A DNA stretch of 64,000 nucleotides from Ehretia macrophylla (taxonomy: Eukaryota; Streptophyta; Magnoliopsida; Boraginales; Ehretiaceae), in the NCBI GenBank assembly GCA_037974665.1, contig CM075773.1:16544146-16608145 (forward strand). The letters are read 5' to 3'. Below are positions 34,227 through 47,876 of the stretch, in pieces (the first letter of the stretch is position 1; each line of letters opens with the position of its first letter). Under the pieces are notes generated by a model. It did not search any database. It was not told the DNA's origin and saw only the letters and a program-made list of their open reading frames with translations. Both the position numbers and the translations under genes were made by a program.

Positions 34227-34785
34227 GTCATGTTAATGGCACAATTTCTCTATGTGTTAACGGTTCACAGTCCTAGCCTAGAGATATGGCCCATTCAAAA
34301 GGCCCAATGGGCTTAACGACAACCCATCCGCTTCAAGAACGCAGCATCCTCGCAAGACGTGATATCGACGCATTGTAGCGTCCTCTAATGTGCCGCGAGT
34401 AAGGTTGTCGTCCTTTTAACTGCTCACGATGTACGATCCGGGACGGAAAAACAGAGCAAAAGAATAAAAGTGGCCCGAAACTAATGAAAACGTTCGATTT
34501 TGAGCTCCAAAAAGGGCATGGCGAGCTAGCTACCTGCCCCCGTCGTAGAGCTCTCAGAGAGCTTTCCAACGGTATGCTGTGCGCCTCGTAACTCCTTACG
34601 GATCAAAAGTTATGGGCACCGGAGCGACAGAGACCTGGTCACAAGCCCTACGCCCTCGGTTTGCGGGCCCAGCCTCCACGTGAAGAGTAGTTGTCTTGCC
34701 CAAGATACCGTGGGATTCGATAATAGAAATGTGGTGGGTAAAGTATCTTGGCAACGCTAACCGGAGCAAAAAAAATTGAAAAGTG

Positions 34786-34903
34786 GGGTACAACACGAGG
34801 ACTTCCCAGGGGGTCACCCATCCTAGTACTACTCTCGCCCAAGCACGCTTAACTTCGGAGTTCTGATGGGATCCGGTGCATTAGTGCTGGTATGATCGCA
34901 CCC
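34786..34903 (-). rRNA. 5S rRNA gene, copy 52
   Basis: Single difference C114T. Confidence 0.94.
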
Positions 34904-35473
34904 GTCATGTTGAGGGCACAATTCCTTTATGTGTTAACGGTTCACAGTCCCAGCCTAGAGATATGGCCCATTCAAAAGGCCCAATGGGCTTAACGACAAC
35001 CCATCCGCTTCAACAACGCAGCATCCTCGCAAGACGTGATATCGACGCATTGTAGGGTCCTCTAATGTGCCGCGAGTAAGGTTTTCGTCCTTTTAACAGC
35101 TCACGACATACGATCCGGGACGGAAAAACAGAGCAAAAGAAGAAAAGTGGCCCGAAACTGATGAAAACGTTCGATTTTCAGCTCTGAAAAGGGCATGGCG
35201 AGCTAGCTACCTGACCCCATCGTAGAGCTCTCAGAGAGCTTTCGAACGGTATGCTGTGCGCCGCGTAACTCCTTACGGATCAAAAGTTATGGGCAACGGA
35301 GCGACGGAGACCTGGTCACAAGCCCTACGCCCTCGGTTTCCGGGCCCAGCCTCCACGTGAAGAGAATTTGTCTTGCCCAAGGTGCCGTGGGATTCGATAA
35401 TAGAAATGTGGTGGGTAAAGTATCTTGGCAACCCAAACCGGAGCAAAAAAAATTGAAAAGAGCGTGCAAAAGG

Positions 35474-35591
35474 GGGTGCAACACGAGGACTACCCATGGG
35501 GTCACCTATCCTAGTACTACTCTCGCCCAAGCACGCTTAACTTCGGAGTTCTGATGGGATACGGTGCATTAGTGCTGGTATGATCGCACCC
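35474..35591 (-). rRNA. 5S rRNA gene, copy 53 (divergent, long 3' flank)
   Basis: Four differences: A100T, C95A, G85A and G31T. The terminator duplication is altered and one base shorter (AGCGTGCAAAAG). Confidence 0.86.
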
Positions 35592-36152
35592 GTCATGTTG
35601 AGGGCACAATTCATTTATGTGTTAACGGTTCACAGTCCCAGCCTAGAGATATGGCCCATTCAAAAGGCCCAATGGGCTTAACGACAACCCATCCGCTTCA
35701 ACAACGCAGCATCCTCGCAAGACGTGATATCGACGCATTGTAGGGTCCTCTAATGTGCCGCGAGAAAGGTTGTCGTCCTTTTAACAGCTCACGACGTACG
35801 ATCCGGGATGGAAAAGCAAAGCAAAAGAAGAAAAGTGTCCCGAAACTAATGAAAATGTTCGATTTTAGGCTCCGAAAAGGGCAAAGCGAGCTAGCTAGCT
35901 GCTCCCGTCGTAGAGCTCTCAGAGAGCTTTCAAACGGTATGCTGTGCGCCTCGTAACTCCTTACGGATGAAAAGTTATGGGCACCGGAGCGACGGAGACC
36001 TGGTCACAAGCCCTACGCCCTCTGTTTGCTGACCCAACCTCCACGTGAAGAGAAATTGTCTTGCCTAAGGTGCCGTGGGATTTGATAATAGAAATGTGGT
36101 GGGTAAAGTATCTTGGCAATGCTAAACCGGAGCAAAAAAAATTGAAAAGGGG

Positions 36153-36270
36153 GGGTGCAACACGAGGACTTCCCCGGGGGTCACCCATCCTAGTACTACT
36201 CTCGCCCAAGCACGCTTAACTTCGGAGTTCTGATGGGATCCGGTGCATTAGTGCTGGTATGATCGCACCC
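36153..36270 (-). rRNA. 5S rRNA gene, copy 54
   Basis: Single difference T96G. Flank reads AATGCTAAACC with seven G, giving 679 bp; copies 76 and 81 have related flanks. Confidence 0.94.
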
Positions 36271-36829
36271 GTCATGTTGAGGGCACAATTCCTTTATGTG
36301 TTAACGGTTCACAGTCCCAGCCTAGAGATATGGCCCATTCAAAAGGCCCAATGGGCTTAACGACAACCCATCCGCTTCAACAACGCAGCATCCTCGCAAG
36401 ACGTGATATCGACGCATTGTAGGGTCCTATAATGTGCCGCGAGTAAGGTTGTCATCCTTTTAACAGCTCACGACGTACGATCCGGGACGGAAAAACAGAG
36501 CAAAAGAAGAAAAGTGGCCCGAAACTGATGAAAACGTTTGATTTTGAGCTCCGAAAAGGGCAAAGCGAGCTAGCTCGCTGCCCCCGTCGTAGAGCTCTCA
36601 GAGAGCTTTCCAACGGTATGCTGTGCGCCTCGTAACTCCTTACGGATCAAAAGTTATAGGCACCGTAGCGACGGAGACCTGGTCACAAGCCCTACGTCCT
36701 CGGTTTGCGGGCCCAGCCTCCACATGAAGAGAAGTTGTCTTGTCCAAGGTGCCGTGGGATTCGATAATAGAAATGTGGTGGGTAAAGTATCTTGGCAACC
36801 CTAACCGGAGCAAAAAAAATTGAAAAGGG

Positions 36830-36947
36830 GGGTGCAACACGAGGACTTCCCAGGGGGACACCCATCCTAGTACTACTCTCGCCCAAGCACGCTTAACTTC
36901 GGAGTTCTGATAGGATCCGGTGCATTAATGCTGGTATGATTGCACCC
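36830..36947 (-). rRNA. 5S rRNA gene, copy 55 (divergent)
   Basis: Four differences: A90T, C36T, C20T and G7A. Confidence 0.86.
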
Positions 36948-37518
36948 GTCATGTTGAGGGCACAATTCCTTTATGTGTTAACGGTTCACAGTCCCAGCCT
37001 AGAGATATGGCCCATTCAAAAGGCCCAATGGGCTTAACGACAACCCATCCGCTTCAACAATGAAGCATCTACGCAAGACGTGATATCGACGCATTGTAGG
37101 GTCCTCTAATGTGCTGCGAGTAAGGTTGTCATCCTTTTAACAGCTCACGACGTACGATCCGGGATGAAAAAATAGAGCAAAAGAAGAAAAGTGATCCGAA
37201 ACTGATGAAAACGTTCAATTTTGAGCTCCGAAAAGGGCACAGGGAGCTTGCTCGCTGCCCCCGTCGTAGTGCTCTCAGAGAGCTTTCCAACGGTATGCTG
37301 TGCGCCTCGTAACTCCTTACGGAACAAAAGTTATGGGCATCGTAGCGACGGAGAACTGGTCACAAGCCCTACGTCCTCAGTTTGCGGGCCCAGCCTCCAC
37401 GTGAAGAGAAGTTGTCTTGCCCAAGGTGCCGTGGGATTCGATAATAGAAATGTGGTGGGTAAAGTATCTTGGCAACCCTAACCGGAGCAAAAAAAATTGA
37501 AAAAGGTGGTGCAAAAGG

Positions 37519-37636
37519 GGGTGCAACACGAGGACTTCCCAGGGGGTCACCCATCCTAGTACTACTCTCGCCCAAGCACGCTTAACTTCGGAGTTCTGAT
37601 TGGATCCGGTGCATTAGTGCTAGTATGATCGCACCC
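37519..37636 (-). rRNA. 5S rRNA gene, copy 56 (long 3' flank)
   Basis: C36A and C15T. 12-bp terminator duplication present. Confidence 0.91.
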
Positions 37637-38195
37637 GTCATGTTGAGGGCACAATTCCTTTATGTGTTAACGGTTCACAGTCCCAGCCTAGAGATATGGC
37701 CCATTCAAAAGGCCCAATGGGCTTAACGACAACCCATCCGCTTCAACAACGCAGCATCCTCGCAAGACGTGATATCGACGCATTGTAGCGTCCTCTAATG
37801 TGCCGCGAGTAGGGTTGTCGTCCTTTTAACAGCTCACGACGTACGATCCGAGACAGAAAAACATAGGAAAAGAAGAAAAGTGGCCCGAAACTGATGAAAA
37901 CGTTCAATTTTGAGCTCCGAAAAGGGCATGGCGAGCTAGCTACCTGCCCCCGTCGTAGAGCTCTCGGATAGCTTTCCAACGGTATGCTGTACGCCGCGTA
38001 ACTCCTTACGGATCAAAAGTTATGGGCACCGGTGCGACGGAGACCTGGTCACAAGCCCTACGCCCTCGGTTTGCGGGCCCAGCCTCCACGTGAAGAGAGG
38101 TTGTCTTGCCCAAGGTGCCGTGGGATTCGATAATAGAAATGGGGTGGGTAAAGTATTTTGCCAACGCTAACCGGAGCAAAAAAAATTGAAAATGG

Positions 38196-38313
38196 GGGTG
38201 CAACACGAGGACTTCCCTGGGGGTCACCCATCCTAGTACTACTCTCGCCCAAGCACGCTTAACTTCGGAGTTCTGATGGGATCCGGTGCATTAGTGCTGG
38301 TATGATCGCACCC
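38196..38313 (-). rRNA. 5S rRNA gene, copy 57
   Basis: Single difference T96A. Confidence 0.94.
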
Positions 38314-38872
38314 GTCATGTTGAGGGCACAATTCCTTTATGTGTTAACGGTTCACAGTCCCAGCCTAGAGATATGGCCCATTCAAAAGTCCCAATGGGCT
38401 TAACGACAACCCATCCGCTTCAACAACGCAGCATCCTCGCAAGACGTGATATCGACGCATTGTAGGGTCCTCTAATGTGCCGCGAGTAAGGTTGTCTTCC
38501 TTTTAACAGCTCACGACGTACGATCCGGGATGGAAAAACAGAGCAAAAGAAGAAAAGTGGCCCAAAACTGATGAAAACGTTCGATTTTGAGCTCCGAAAA
38601 GGGCACGGCGAGCTAGCTAGCAGCCCCCGTCGTAGAGCTCTGGGATAGCTTTCCAATGGTATGCTGTGCGCCGCGTAACTCCTTACGGATCAAAAGTTAT
38701 GGGCACCGGAGCGACGGAGACCTGGTCACAAGCCCTACGCCCTCGGTTTGCGGGCCCAGCCTCCACGTGAAGAGAAGTTGTCTTGCCCAAGGTGCCGTGG
38801 GATTCGATAATAGAAATGTGGTGGGTAAAGTATCTTGGCAACCCTAACCGGAGCAAAAAAAATTGAAAAGGG

Positions 38873-38991
38873 GGGTGCAACACGATGACTTCCCAGGGGG
38901 GTCACCCATCCTAGTACTACTCTCGCCCAAGCACGCTTAACTTCGGAGTTCTGATGGGATCCGGTGCATTAGTGCTGGTATGATTGCACCC
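38873..38991 (-). rRNA. 5S rRNA gene, copy 58 (119 bp)
   Basis: One extra C in the C run 91-95 inside the C box, plus C105A and G7A. The only copy that is not 118 bp; upstream reads GTGATGGTGAGCGC. Confidence 0.85.
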
Positions 38992-39550
38992 GTGATGGTG
39001 AGCGCACAATTCCTTTATGTGTTGACGGTTCACAGTCCCAGCCTAGAGATATGGCCCATTCAAAAGGCCTAATGGACTTAACGACAACCCATCCGCTTTA
39101 ACAACGCAGCATCCTCGCAAGACGTGATACCGACGCATTGTAGGGACCTTTAATGTGCCGCGAGTAAGGTTGTCATCCTTTTAACAGCTCACGACGTACG
39201 ATCCAGGACGGAAAAATAGAGCAAAAGAAGAAAAGTGGCCCGAAACTGATGAAAACGTTCGATTTTGAGCTCCGAAAAGGGCACAGCGGTCTAGCTCGCT
39301 GCACCCGTCGTAGATCTCTCAGAGAGCTTTCCAACGGTATGCTGTGCGCCTCGTAACTCCTTACGGATCAAAAGTTATGGGCACCGTAGCGACGGAGACC
39401 TGGTCACAAGCCCTACGCCCTCGGTTTGCGGGCCTAGCCTCCACGTGAAGAGAAGTTGTCTTGCCCAAGGTGCCGTGGGATTCGATAATAGAAATGTGGT
39501 GGGTAAAGTGTCTTCGCAACCCTAACCGGAGCAAAAAAAATTGAAAAAGG

Positions 39551-39668
39551 GGGTGCAACACGAGGACTTCCCAGGGGGTCACCCATCCTAGTACTACTCT
39601 CGCCCAAGCACGCTTAATTTCGGAGTTCTGATGGGATCCGGTGCATTAGTGCTTGTATGATCGCACCC
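39551..39668 (-). rRNA. 5S rRNA gene, copy 59
   Basis: G51A (A box) and C15A. The telobox is intact. Confidence 0.91.
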
Positions 39669-40240
39669 GTCATGTTGAGGGCACAATTCCTTTATGTGTT
39701 AACGGTTCACAGTCCCAGCCTAGAGATATGGACCATTCAAAAGGCCCAATGGGCTTAACGACAACCCGTCCGCTTCAACAACGCAGCATCCTCGCAAGAC
39801 GTGATATCGATGCATTGTAGGGTCCACTAATGTGCCGTGAGTAAGGTTGTCGTCCTTATAACAGCTCACGACATACGATCCGGGACGGAAAATCAGACCA
39901 AAAGAAGAAAAGTGGCCTGAAACTGATGAAAACGTTCGATTTTGAGCTCCGAAAAGGGCACGGCGGGCTAGCTACCTGCCCCCGTCGTAGAGCTCTAGGA
40001 GAGCTTTCCAACGGTATGCTGTGCGCCGCGTAAATCCTTATGGATCAAAAGTTATGGGCACCGGAGCGACAGAGACTTGGTCTCAAGCCCTACGCCCTCA
40101 GTTTACGGGCCCAGCCTCCACGTGAAGAGAAGTTGTCTTGCCCAAGGTGCCGTAGGATTCGATAATAGAAATGTGGTGGGTAAAGTATCTTGGCAACCCT
40201 AACCGGAGCAAAAAAAAATTGAAAAAGGGGGTGCAAAAGG

Positions 40241-40358
40241 GGGTGCAACACGAGGACTTCCCAGGGGGTCACCCATCCTAGTACTACTCTCGCCCAAGCA
40301 CGCTTAACTTCGGAGTTCTGATGGGATCTGGTGCATTAGTGCTGGTATGATCGCACCC
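40241..40358 (-). rRNA. 5S rRNA gene, copy 60 (long 3' flank)
   Basis: Single difference G30A (BamHI site lost). 12-bp duplication plus a T9 tract, 690-bp unit. Confidence 0.94.
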
Positions 40359-40917
40359 GTCATGTTGAGGGCACAATTCCTTTATGTGTTAACGGTTCAC
40401 AGTCCCAGCCTAGAGATATGGCCCATTCAAAAGGCCCAATGGGCTTAACGACAACCCATCCGCTTCAACAACGCAGCATCTACGCAAGACGTGATATCGA
40501 CGCACTGTAGGGTCCTCTTATGTGCCGCGAGTAAGGTTGTCATCCTTTTAACAGCTCACGACGTACGATCCGGGCCGGAAAAACAGAGCAAAAGAAGAAA
40601 AGTGGCCCGAAACTGATGAAAACGTTCGATTTTGAACTCCGAAAAGGGCACAGCGAGCTAGCTCACTGCCCCTGTCGTATAGCTCTCAGAGAGCTTTCCA
40701 ACGGTATGCTGTGCAGCTCGTAACTCCTTACGGATCAAAAGTTATGGGCACCGTAGCGACGGAGACCTGGTCACAAGCCCTACGTCCTCGGTTTGCGGGC
40801 CCAGCCTCCACGTGAAGAGAAGTTGTCTTGCCCAAGGTGCCGTGGGATTCGATAATAGAAATGTGGTGGGTAAAGTATCTTGGCAACCCTAAACGGAGCA
40901 AAAAAAATTGAAAAGGG

Positions 40918-41035
40918 GGGTGCAACACGAGGACTTCCCAGGGGGTCACCCATCCTAGTACTACTCTCGCCCAAGCACGCTTAATTTCGGAGTTCTGATG
41001 GGATCCGGTGCATTAGTGCTGGTATGATCGCACCC
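40918..41035 (-). rRNA. 5S rRNA gene, copy 61
   Basis: Single difference G51A. Telobox altered to AACCCTAAAC. Confidence 0.94.
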
Positions 41036-41607
41036 GTCATGTTGAGGGCACAATTCCTTTATGTGTTAACGGTTCACAGTCCCAGCCTAGAGATATGGCC
41101 CATTCAAAAGGCCCAATGGGCTTAACGACAACCCATCCGCTTCAACAACGCAGCATCCTCGCAAGACGTGATATCGACGCATTGTAGGGTCCTCTAATGT
41201 GCCGCGAGTAAGGTTGTCGTCCTTTTAACAGCTCACGACGTACGATCCGGGACGGAAAAACAGAGCAAAAGAAGAAAAATGGCCGAAAACTGATGAAAAC
41301 GTTCGATTTTGAGCTTCGAAAAGGGAATAAGAAGCTACCTAGCTGCCCCCGTCGTAGAGCTCTCAGAGAGCTTTCCAACGGTATGCTGTGCGCCGCGTAA
41401 CTCCTTACGGATCAAAAGTTATGGGCACCGGAGCGACGGAGACCTGGTCACAAGCCCTACGTCCTCGGTTTGCGGGCCCAGCCTCCACGTGAAGAGAAGT
41501 TGTCTTGCCCAAGGTGCCGTGGGATTCGATAATAGAAATGTGGTGGGTAAAGTATCTTGGCAACCCTAACCGGAGCAAAAAAAAATTGAAAAAGGGGGTG
41601 CAAAAGG

Positions 41608-41725
41608 GGGTGCAACACGAGGACTTCCCAGGGGGTCACCCATCCGAGTACTACTCTCGCCCAAGCACGCTTAACTTCGGAGTTCTGATGGGATCCGGTG
41701 CATTAGTGCTGGTATGATCGCACCC
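41608..41725 (-). rRNA. 5S rRNA gene, copy 62 (long 3' flank)
   Basis: Single difference A80C. 12-bp duplication and T9 tract. Confidence 0.94.
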
Positions 41726-42296
41726 GTCATGTTGAGGGCACAATTCCTTTATGTGTTAACGGTTCACAGTCCCAGCCTAGAGATATGGCCCATTCAAAAG
41801 GCCCAATGGGCTTAACGACAACCTATCCGCTTCAACAACGCAGCATCCTCGCATGATGTGATATCGACGCATTGTAGGGTCCTCTAATGTGCCGCGATTT
41901 AGGTTGCCGTCCTTTTAACAGCTCAGGACGTACGATCCGGGATGGAAAAACAGAGCAAAAGAAGAAAAGTGGCCCGAAACTGATGAAAACGTTCGATTTT
42001 GAGCTCCGAAAAGGGCACGGCGAGCTAGCTAGCTACCCCCGTCGTAGAGCTCTGGGAGAGCTTTCCAACGGTATGCTGTGCGCCGCGTAACTCCTTACGG
42101 ATCAAAATTTATGGGCACCGGAGCGACGGAGACCTGGTCACAAGCCCTACGCCCTCGGTTTGCGGGCCCAGCCTCCACGTGAAGAGAAGTTGTCTTGCCC
42201 AAGGTGCCGTGGGATTCGATAATAGAAATGTGGTGGGTAAAGTATCTTGGCAACCCTAACCGGAGCAAAAAAAATTGAAAAAGGGGGTGCAAAAGT

Positions 42297-42414
42297 GGGT
42301 GCAACACGAGGACTTCCCAGGGGGTCACCCATCCTAGTACTACTCTCGCCCAAGCATGCTTAACTTCGGAGTTCTGATGGGATCCGGTGCATTAGTGCTG
42401 GTATGATCGCACCC
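42297..42414 (-). rRNA. 5S rRNA gene, copy 63 (long 3' flank)
   Basis: Single difference G58A (A box). 12-bp duplication present. Confidence 0.94.
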
Positions 42415-42972
42415 GTCATGTTGAGGGCACAATTCCTTTATGTGTTAACGGTTCACAGTCCCAGCCTAGAGATATGGCCCATTCAAAAGGCCCAATGGGC
42501 TTAACGACAACCCATCCGCTTCAACAACGCAGCATCTACGCAAGACGTGATATCGACGCATTGTACGGTCCTCTAATGTGCCGCGAGTAAGGTTGTCATC
42601 CTTTTAACAGCTCACGACGTACGATCCGGGACGGAAAAACAGAGCAAAAGAAGAAAAGTGGCCCGAAACTGATGAAAACGTTCGATTTTGAGCTCCGAAA
42701 AGGGCAAAGCGAGTAAGCTCGTTCCTCCGTCGTAGAGCTCTCAGAGAGCTTTCCAACGGTATGCTGTGCGCCTCGTAACTCCTTACGGATCAAAAGTTAT
42801 GGGCACCGTAGCGACGGAGACCTGGTCACAAGCCCTACGTCCTCGGTTTGCGGGCCCAGCCTCCACGTGAAGAGAAGTTGTCTTGCCCAAGGTGCCGTGG
42901 GATTCAATAATAGAAATGTGGTGGGTAAAGTATCTTGGCAACCCTAACCGGAGCAAAAAAAATTGAAAAGGG

Positions 42973-43090
42973 GGGTGCAACACGAGGACTTCCCAGGGGG
43001 TCACCCATCCTTGTACTACTCTCGCCCAAGCACGCTTAACTTCGGAGTTCTGATGGGATCCGGTGCATTAGTGCTGGTATGATCGCACCC
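42973..43090 (-). rRNA. 5S rRNA gene, copy 64
   Basis: Single difference T79A. Confidence 0.94.
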
Positions 43091-43649
43091 GTCATGTTGA
43101 GGGCACAATTCCTTTATGTGTTAACGGTTCACAGTCCCAGCCTAGAGATATGGCCCATTCAAAAGGCCCAATGGGCTTAACGACAACCCATCCGCTTCAA
43201 CAACGCAGCATCCTCGCAAGACGTGATATCGACGCATTGTAGGGTCCTCTAATGTGCCGCGAGTAAGGTTTTCGTCCTTTTAATAGCTCACGACGTACGA
43301 TCCGGGACGGAAAAACAGAGCGAAAGAAGAAAAGTGGCCCGAAACTGATGAAAACGTTCGATTTTGAGCTCCGAAAAGGGAATAGGAAGCTAGCTAGCTG
43401 CCCTCGTCGTAGAGCTCTCAGAGAGCTTTCCAACGGTATGCTGTGCGCCGCGTAACTCCTTACGGATCAAAAGTTATGGGCACCGGAGCGACGGAGACCT
43501 GGTCACAAGCCCTACGCCCTCGGTTTGCGGGCCCAGCCTCCACGTGAAGAGAAGTTGTCTTGCCCAAGGTGCCGTGGGATTCGATAATAGAAATGTGGTG
43601 GGTAAAGTATCTTGGCAACGCTAACCGGGGAAAAAAAAATTGAAAAGGG

Positions 43650-43767
43650 GGGTGCAACACGAGGACTTCCCAGGGGGTCACCCATCCTAGTACTACTCTC
43701 GCCCAAGCACGCTTAACTTCGGAGTTCTGATGGGATCCGGTGCATTAGTGCTGGTATGATCGCACCC
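43650..43767 (-). rRNA. 5S rRNA gene, copy 65 (consensus)
   Basis: Exact consensus. The T tract is T9 because GAGC is changed to GGG before it. Confidence 0.97.
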
Positions 43768-44338
43768 GTCATGTTGAGGGCACAATTCCTTTATGTGTTA
43801 ACGGTTCACAGTCCTAGCCTAGAGATATGGCCCATTCAAAAGGCCCAATGGGCTTAACGACAACCCATCCGCTTCAACAACGCAGCATCCTCGCTAGACA
43901 TGATATCGACACATTGTAGGGTCCTCTAATGTGCCGCGAGTAAGGTTGTCGTCCTTTTAACAGCTCACGACGTACGATCCGGGATGGAAAAACAATGCAA
44001 AAAAAGAAAAGTATCACGAAACTTATGAAAACGTTCGATTTTGTGCTCCGAAAAGGGCACGGCGAGCTAGCTAGCTAACCCCGTCGTAGAGCCCTGGGAG
44101 TGCTTTCCAACGGTATACTGTGCACCGCGTAACTCCTTACGGATCAAAAGTTATGGGCACCGGAGCGACGGAGACCTGGTCACAAGCCCTACGCCCTCGG
44201 TTTACGGGCCCAGCCTCCACGTGAAGAGAAGTTGTCTTGCCCAACGTGCCGTGGGATTAGATAATAGAAATGTGGTCGGTAAAGTATCTTGGCAACCCTA
44301 ACCGGAGCAAAAAAAATTGAAAAAGGGGGTGCAATAGG

Positions 44339-44456
44339 GGGTGCAACACAAGGACTTCCCAGGGGGTCACCCATCCTAGTACTACTCTGGCACAAGCACG
44401 CTTAATTTCGGAGTTCTGAAGGGATCCGGTGCATTAGTCCTGGTATGATCGCACCC
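44339..44456 (-). rRNA. 5S rRNA gene, copy 66 (divergent, long 3' flank)
   Basis: Six differences: C107T, G68C, G65T, G51A, A37T and C18G. Three lie in or beside the A box and intermediate element, so activity is doubtful. Confidence 0.78.
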
Positions 44457-45014
44457 GTATTGTTGAGGGCACAATTCCTTTATGTGTTAACGGTTCACAG
44501 TCCCAACCTAGAGATATGGACCATTCAAAAGGCCCAATGGGCTTAACGACAACCCATCCACTTCAACAATGCAGCATCCTCGCAAGACGTGATATCGACG
44601 CATTGTAGGGTCCTCTAATGTGAGGCGAGTAAGGTTGTCGTCCTTTTAACAGCTCACGACGTACGATCCGGGACGGAAAAACAGAGCAAAAGAATAAAAG
44701 TGGCCCGAAACTGATGAAAACGTTCGATTTTGAGCTCCCAAAAGGGCACGACGAGCTATCTAGCTGCCCCCGTCTTTGAGCTCTTAGAGAGCTTTCCAAC
44801 GGTATGTTGTGCGCCGCGTAACTCCTTACGGATCAAAAGTTATGGGCACCGGAGCGACGGAGACCTGGTCACAAGCCCTACTCCCTCGGTTTGCTAGCCC
44901 AGCCTCCACGTGAAGAGAAGTTGTTTTGGCCAAGGGGCCGTGGGATTCGATAATAGAAATGTGGTGGGTAAAATATCTTGGCAACGCTAACCGGAGCAAA
45001 AAAAATTGAAATGG

Positions 45015-45132
45015 GGGTGCAACACGAGGACTTCCCAAGGGGTCACCCATCCTAGTACTACTCTCGCCCAAGCACGCTTAACTTCGGAGTTCTGATGGGA
45101 TCCGGTGCATTAGTGCTGGTATGATCGTACCC
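45015..45132 (-). rRNA. 5S rRNA gene, copy 67
   Basis: C95T and G5A. Confidence 0.92.
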
Positions 45133-45703
45133 GTCATGTTGAGGGCACAATTCCTTTATGTGTTAACGGTTCACAGTCCCAGCCTAGAGATATGGCCCAT
45201 TCAAAAGGCCCAATGGGCTTAACGACAACCCATCCGCTTCAACAACGCAGCATCCTCGCAAGACGTGATATCGACGCATTGTAGGGTCCTCTAATGTGCC
45301 ACGAGTAAGGTTGTCGTCCTTTTAACAGCTCACGACGTACGTTCCGGGACGGAAAAACATAGCAAAAGAATTAAAGTGGCCCGAAACTAATGAAAACGTT
45401 CAATTTAGAGCTCCGAAAAGGGGACGGCGAGCTAGCTACCTGCCCTCGTCGTAGAGCTCTTGGAGAGCTTTCCAACGGTATGCTGTGCGCCGCGTAACTC
45501 CTTACGGATCAAAAGTTATGGGCACCGGAGCGACGGAGACCTAGTCACAAGCCCTACGCCCTCGGTTTACGGGCCCAGCCTCCACGTGAAGAGAAGTTGT
45601 CTTGCCCAAGGTGCCGTGGGATTCGATAATAGAAATGTGGTGGGTAAAGTATCTTGGCAACCCTAACCGGAGCAAAAAAAATTGAAAAAGGGGGTGCAAA
45701 AGG

Positions 45704-45821
45704 GGGTGCAACACGAGGACTTCCCAGGGGGTCACCCATCCTAGTACTACTCTCGCCCAAGCACGCTTAACTTCGGAGTTCTGATGGGATCCGGTGCATT
45801 AGTGCTGGTATGATCGCACCT
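45704..45821 (-). rRNA. 5S rRNA gene, copy 68 (long 3' flank)
   Basis: Only G1A. 12-bp duplication present. Confidence 0.94.
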
Positions 45822-46392
45822 GTCATGTTGAGGGCACAATTCCTTTATGTGTTAACGGTTCACAGTCCCAGCCTAGAGATATGGACCATTCAAAAGGCCC
45901 AATGGGCTTAACGACAACCCATCCGCTTCAACAACGCAGCATCCTCGCAAGACGTGATATCGACGCATTGTAGGGTCCTCTAATGTGCCGTGAGTAAGGT
46001 TGTCGTCCTTTTAACAGCTCACGACGTACGATCCGGGATGAAAAAACAAAGCAAAAGAAGAAAAGTGGCCCGATACTGATGAAAACGTTCGATTTTGAGC
46101 TCCGAAAAGGGCACGGCGAGCTAGCTACCTGCCCCCGTCGTAGAGCTCTCGGAGAGCTTTCCAACGGTATGCTGTGCGCCGCGTAACTCCTTACGGATCA
46201 AAAGTTATGGGCACCGGAGCGACGGAGACCTGGTCAGAAGCCCTACGCCCTCGGTTTACGGGCCCAGCCTCCACGTGAAGAGAAGTTGTCTTGCCTAAGG
46301 TGCCGTGGGATTCGATAATAGAAATGTGGTGGGTAAAGTATCTTGGCAACCCTAACCGGAGCAAAAAAAATAGAAAAAGGGGGTGCAAAAGG

Positions 46393-46510
46393 GGATGCAA
46401 CACGAGGACTTCCAAGGGGGTCACCCATCCTAGTACTACTCTCGCCCAAGCACGCTTAACTTCGGAGTTCTGATGGGATCCGGTGCATTAGTGCTGGTAT
46501 TATCGCACCC
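46393..46510 (-). rRNA. 5S rRNA gene, copy 69 (long 3' flank)
   Basis: C116T, G97T and C10A. 12-bp duplication present. Confidence 0.9.
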
Positions 46511-47069
46511 GTCATGTTGAGGGCACAATTCCTTTATGTGTTAACGGTTCACAGTCCCAGCCTAGAGATATGGCCCATTCAAAAGTCCCAATGGGCTTAA
46601 CGACAACCCATCCGCTTCAACAACGCAGCATCCTCGCAAGACGTGATATCGACGCATTGTAGGGTCCTCTAATGTGCCTCGAGTAAGGTTGTCGTCCTTT
46701 TAACAGCTCACGACGTACGATCCGGGACGAAAAAACAGAGCCAAAGAAGAAAAGTGGCCCGAAATTGATGAAAACGTTCGATTTTGAGCTCCGAAAAGGG
46801 CATAGCAAGCTAGCTAGCTGCCCCCGTTGTAGAGCTCTCAGAGAGCTTTCCAACGGTATGCTGTGCGCCTCGAAACTCCTTACGGATCAAAAGTTATGGG
46901 CACCGGAGCGACAGAGACCTGGTCACAAGCCCTACGCCCTCGGTTTGCGGGCCCAGCCTCCACGTGAAGAGAAGTTGTCTTGCCCAAGGTGCCGTGGGAT
47001 TCGATAATAGAAATGTGGTGGGTAAAATATCTTGGCAACGCTAACCGGAGCAAAAAAAATTGAAAAGGG

Positions 47070-47187
47070 GGGTGCAACACGAGGACTTCCCAGGGGGTCA
47101 CCCATCCTAGTACTACTCTCGCCCAAGCACGCTTAACTTCGGAGTTCTGATGGGATCCGGTGCATTAGTGCTGGTATGATTGCACCC
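47070..47187 (-). rRNA. 5S rRNA gene, copy 70
   Basis: Single difference G7A. AACGCTAA unit. Confidence 0.94.
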
Positions 47188-47758
47188 GTCATGTTGAGAG
47201 CACAATTCCTTTATGTGTTAACGGTTCACAGTCCCAGCCTAGAGATATGGCCCATTCAAAAGGCCCAATGGGCTTAACGACAACCCATCCGCTTCAACAA
47301 CGCAGCATCCTCGCAAGACGTGATATCGACGCATTGTAGGGTCCTCTAATGTGCCGCGAGTAAGGTTGGCGTCCTTTTAACAGCTCACGACGTACGATCC
47401 GGGATGGAAAAACAGAGCAAAAGAAGAAAAGTGGCCCGAAACTGATGAAAACGTTCGATTTTGAGCTCCGAAAAGGGCGCGACGAGCTAGCTAGCTGCCC
47501 CCGTCGTAGAGCTCTGGGAGAGCTTTCCAACGGTATGCTGTGCGCCGCGTAACTCCTTACGGATCAAAAGTTATGGGCACCGGAGCGACGGAGACCTGGT
47601 CACATGCCCTACGCCCTCGGTTTGCGGGCCCAACCTCCACGTGAATAGAAGTTGTCTTGCCCAAGGTGCCGTGGGATTCGATAATAGAAATGTGGTGGGT
47701 AAAGTATCTTGGAAACCCTAACCGGAGCAAAAAAAATTGAAAAAGGGGGTGCAAAAGG

Positions 47759-47876
47759 GGGTGCAACACGAGGACTTCCCAGGGGGTCACCCATCCTAGT
47801 ACTACTCTCGCCCAAGCACGCTTAACTTCGGAGTTCTGATGGGATCCGGTGCATTAGTGCTGGTATGATCGCACCC
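47759..47876 (-). rRNA. 5S rRNA gene, copy 71 (consensus, long 3' flank)
   Basis: Exact consensus with the 12-bp terminator duplication. Confidence 0.97.
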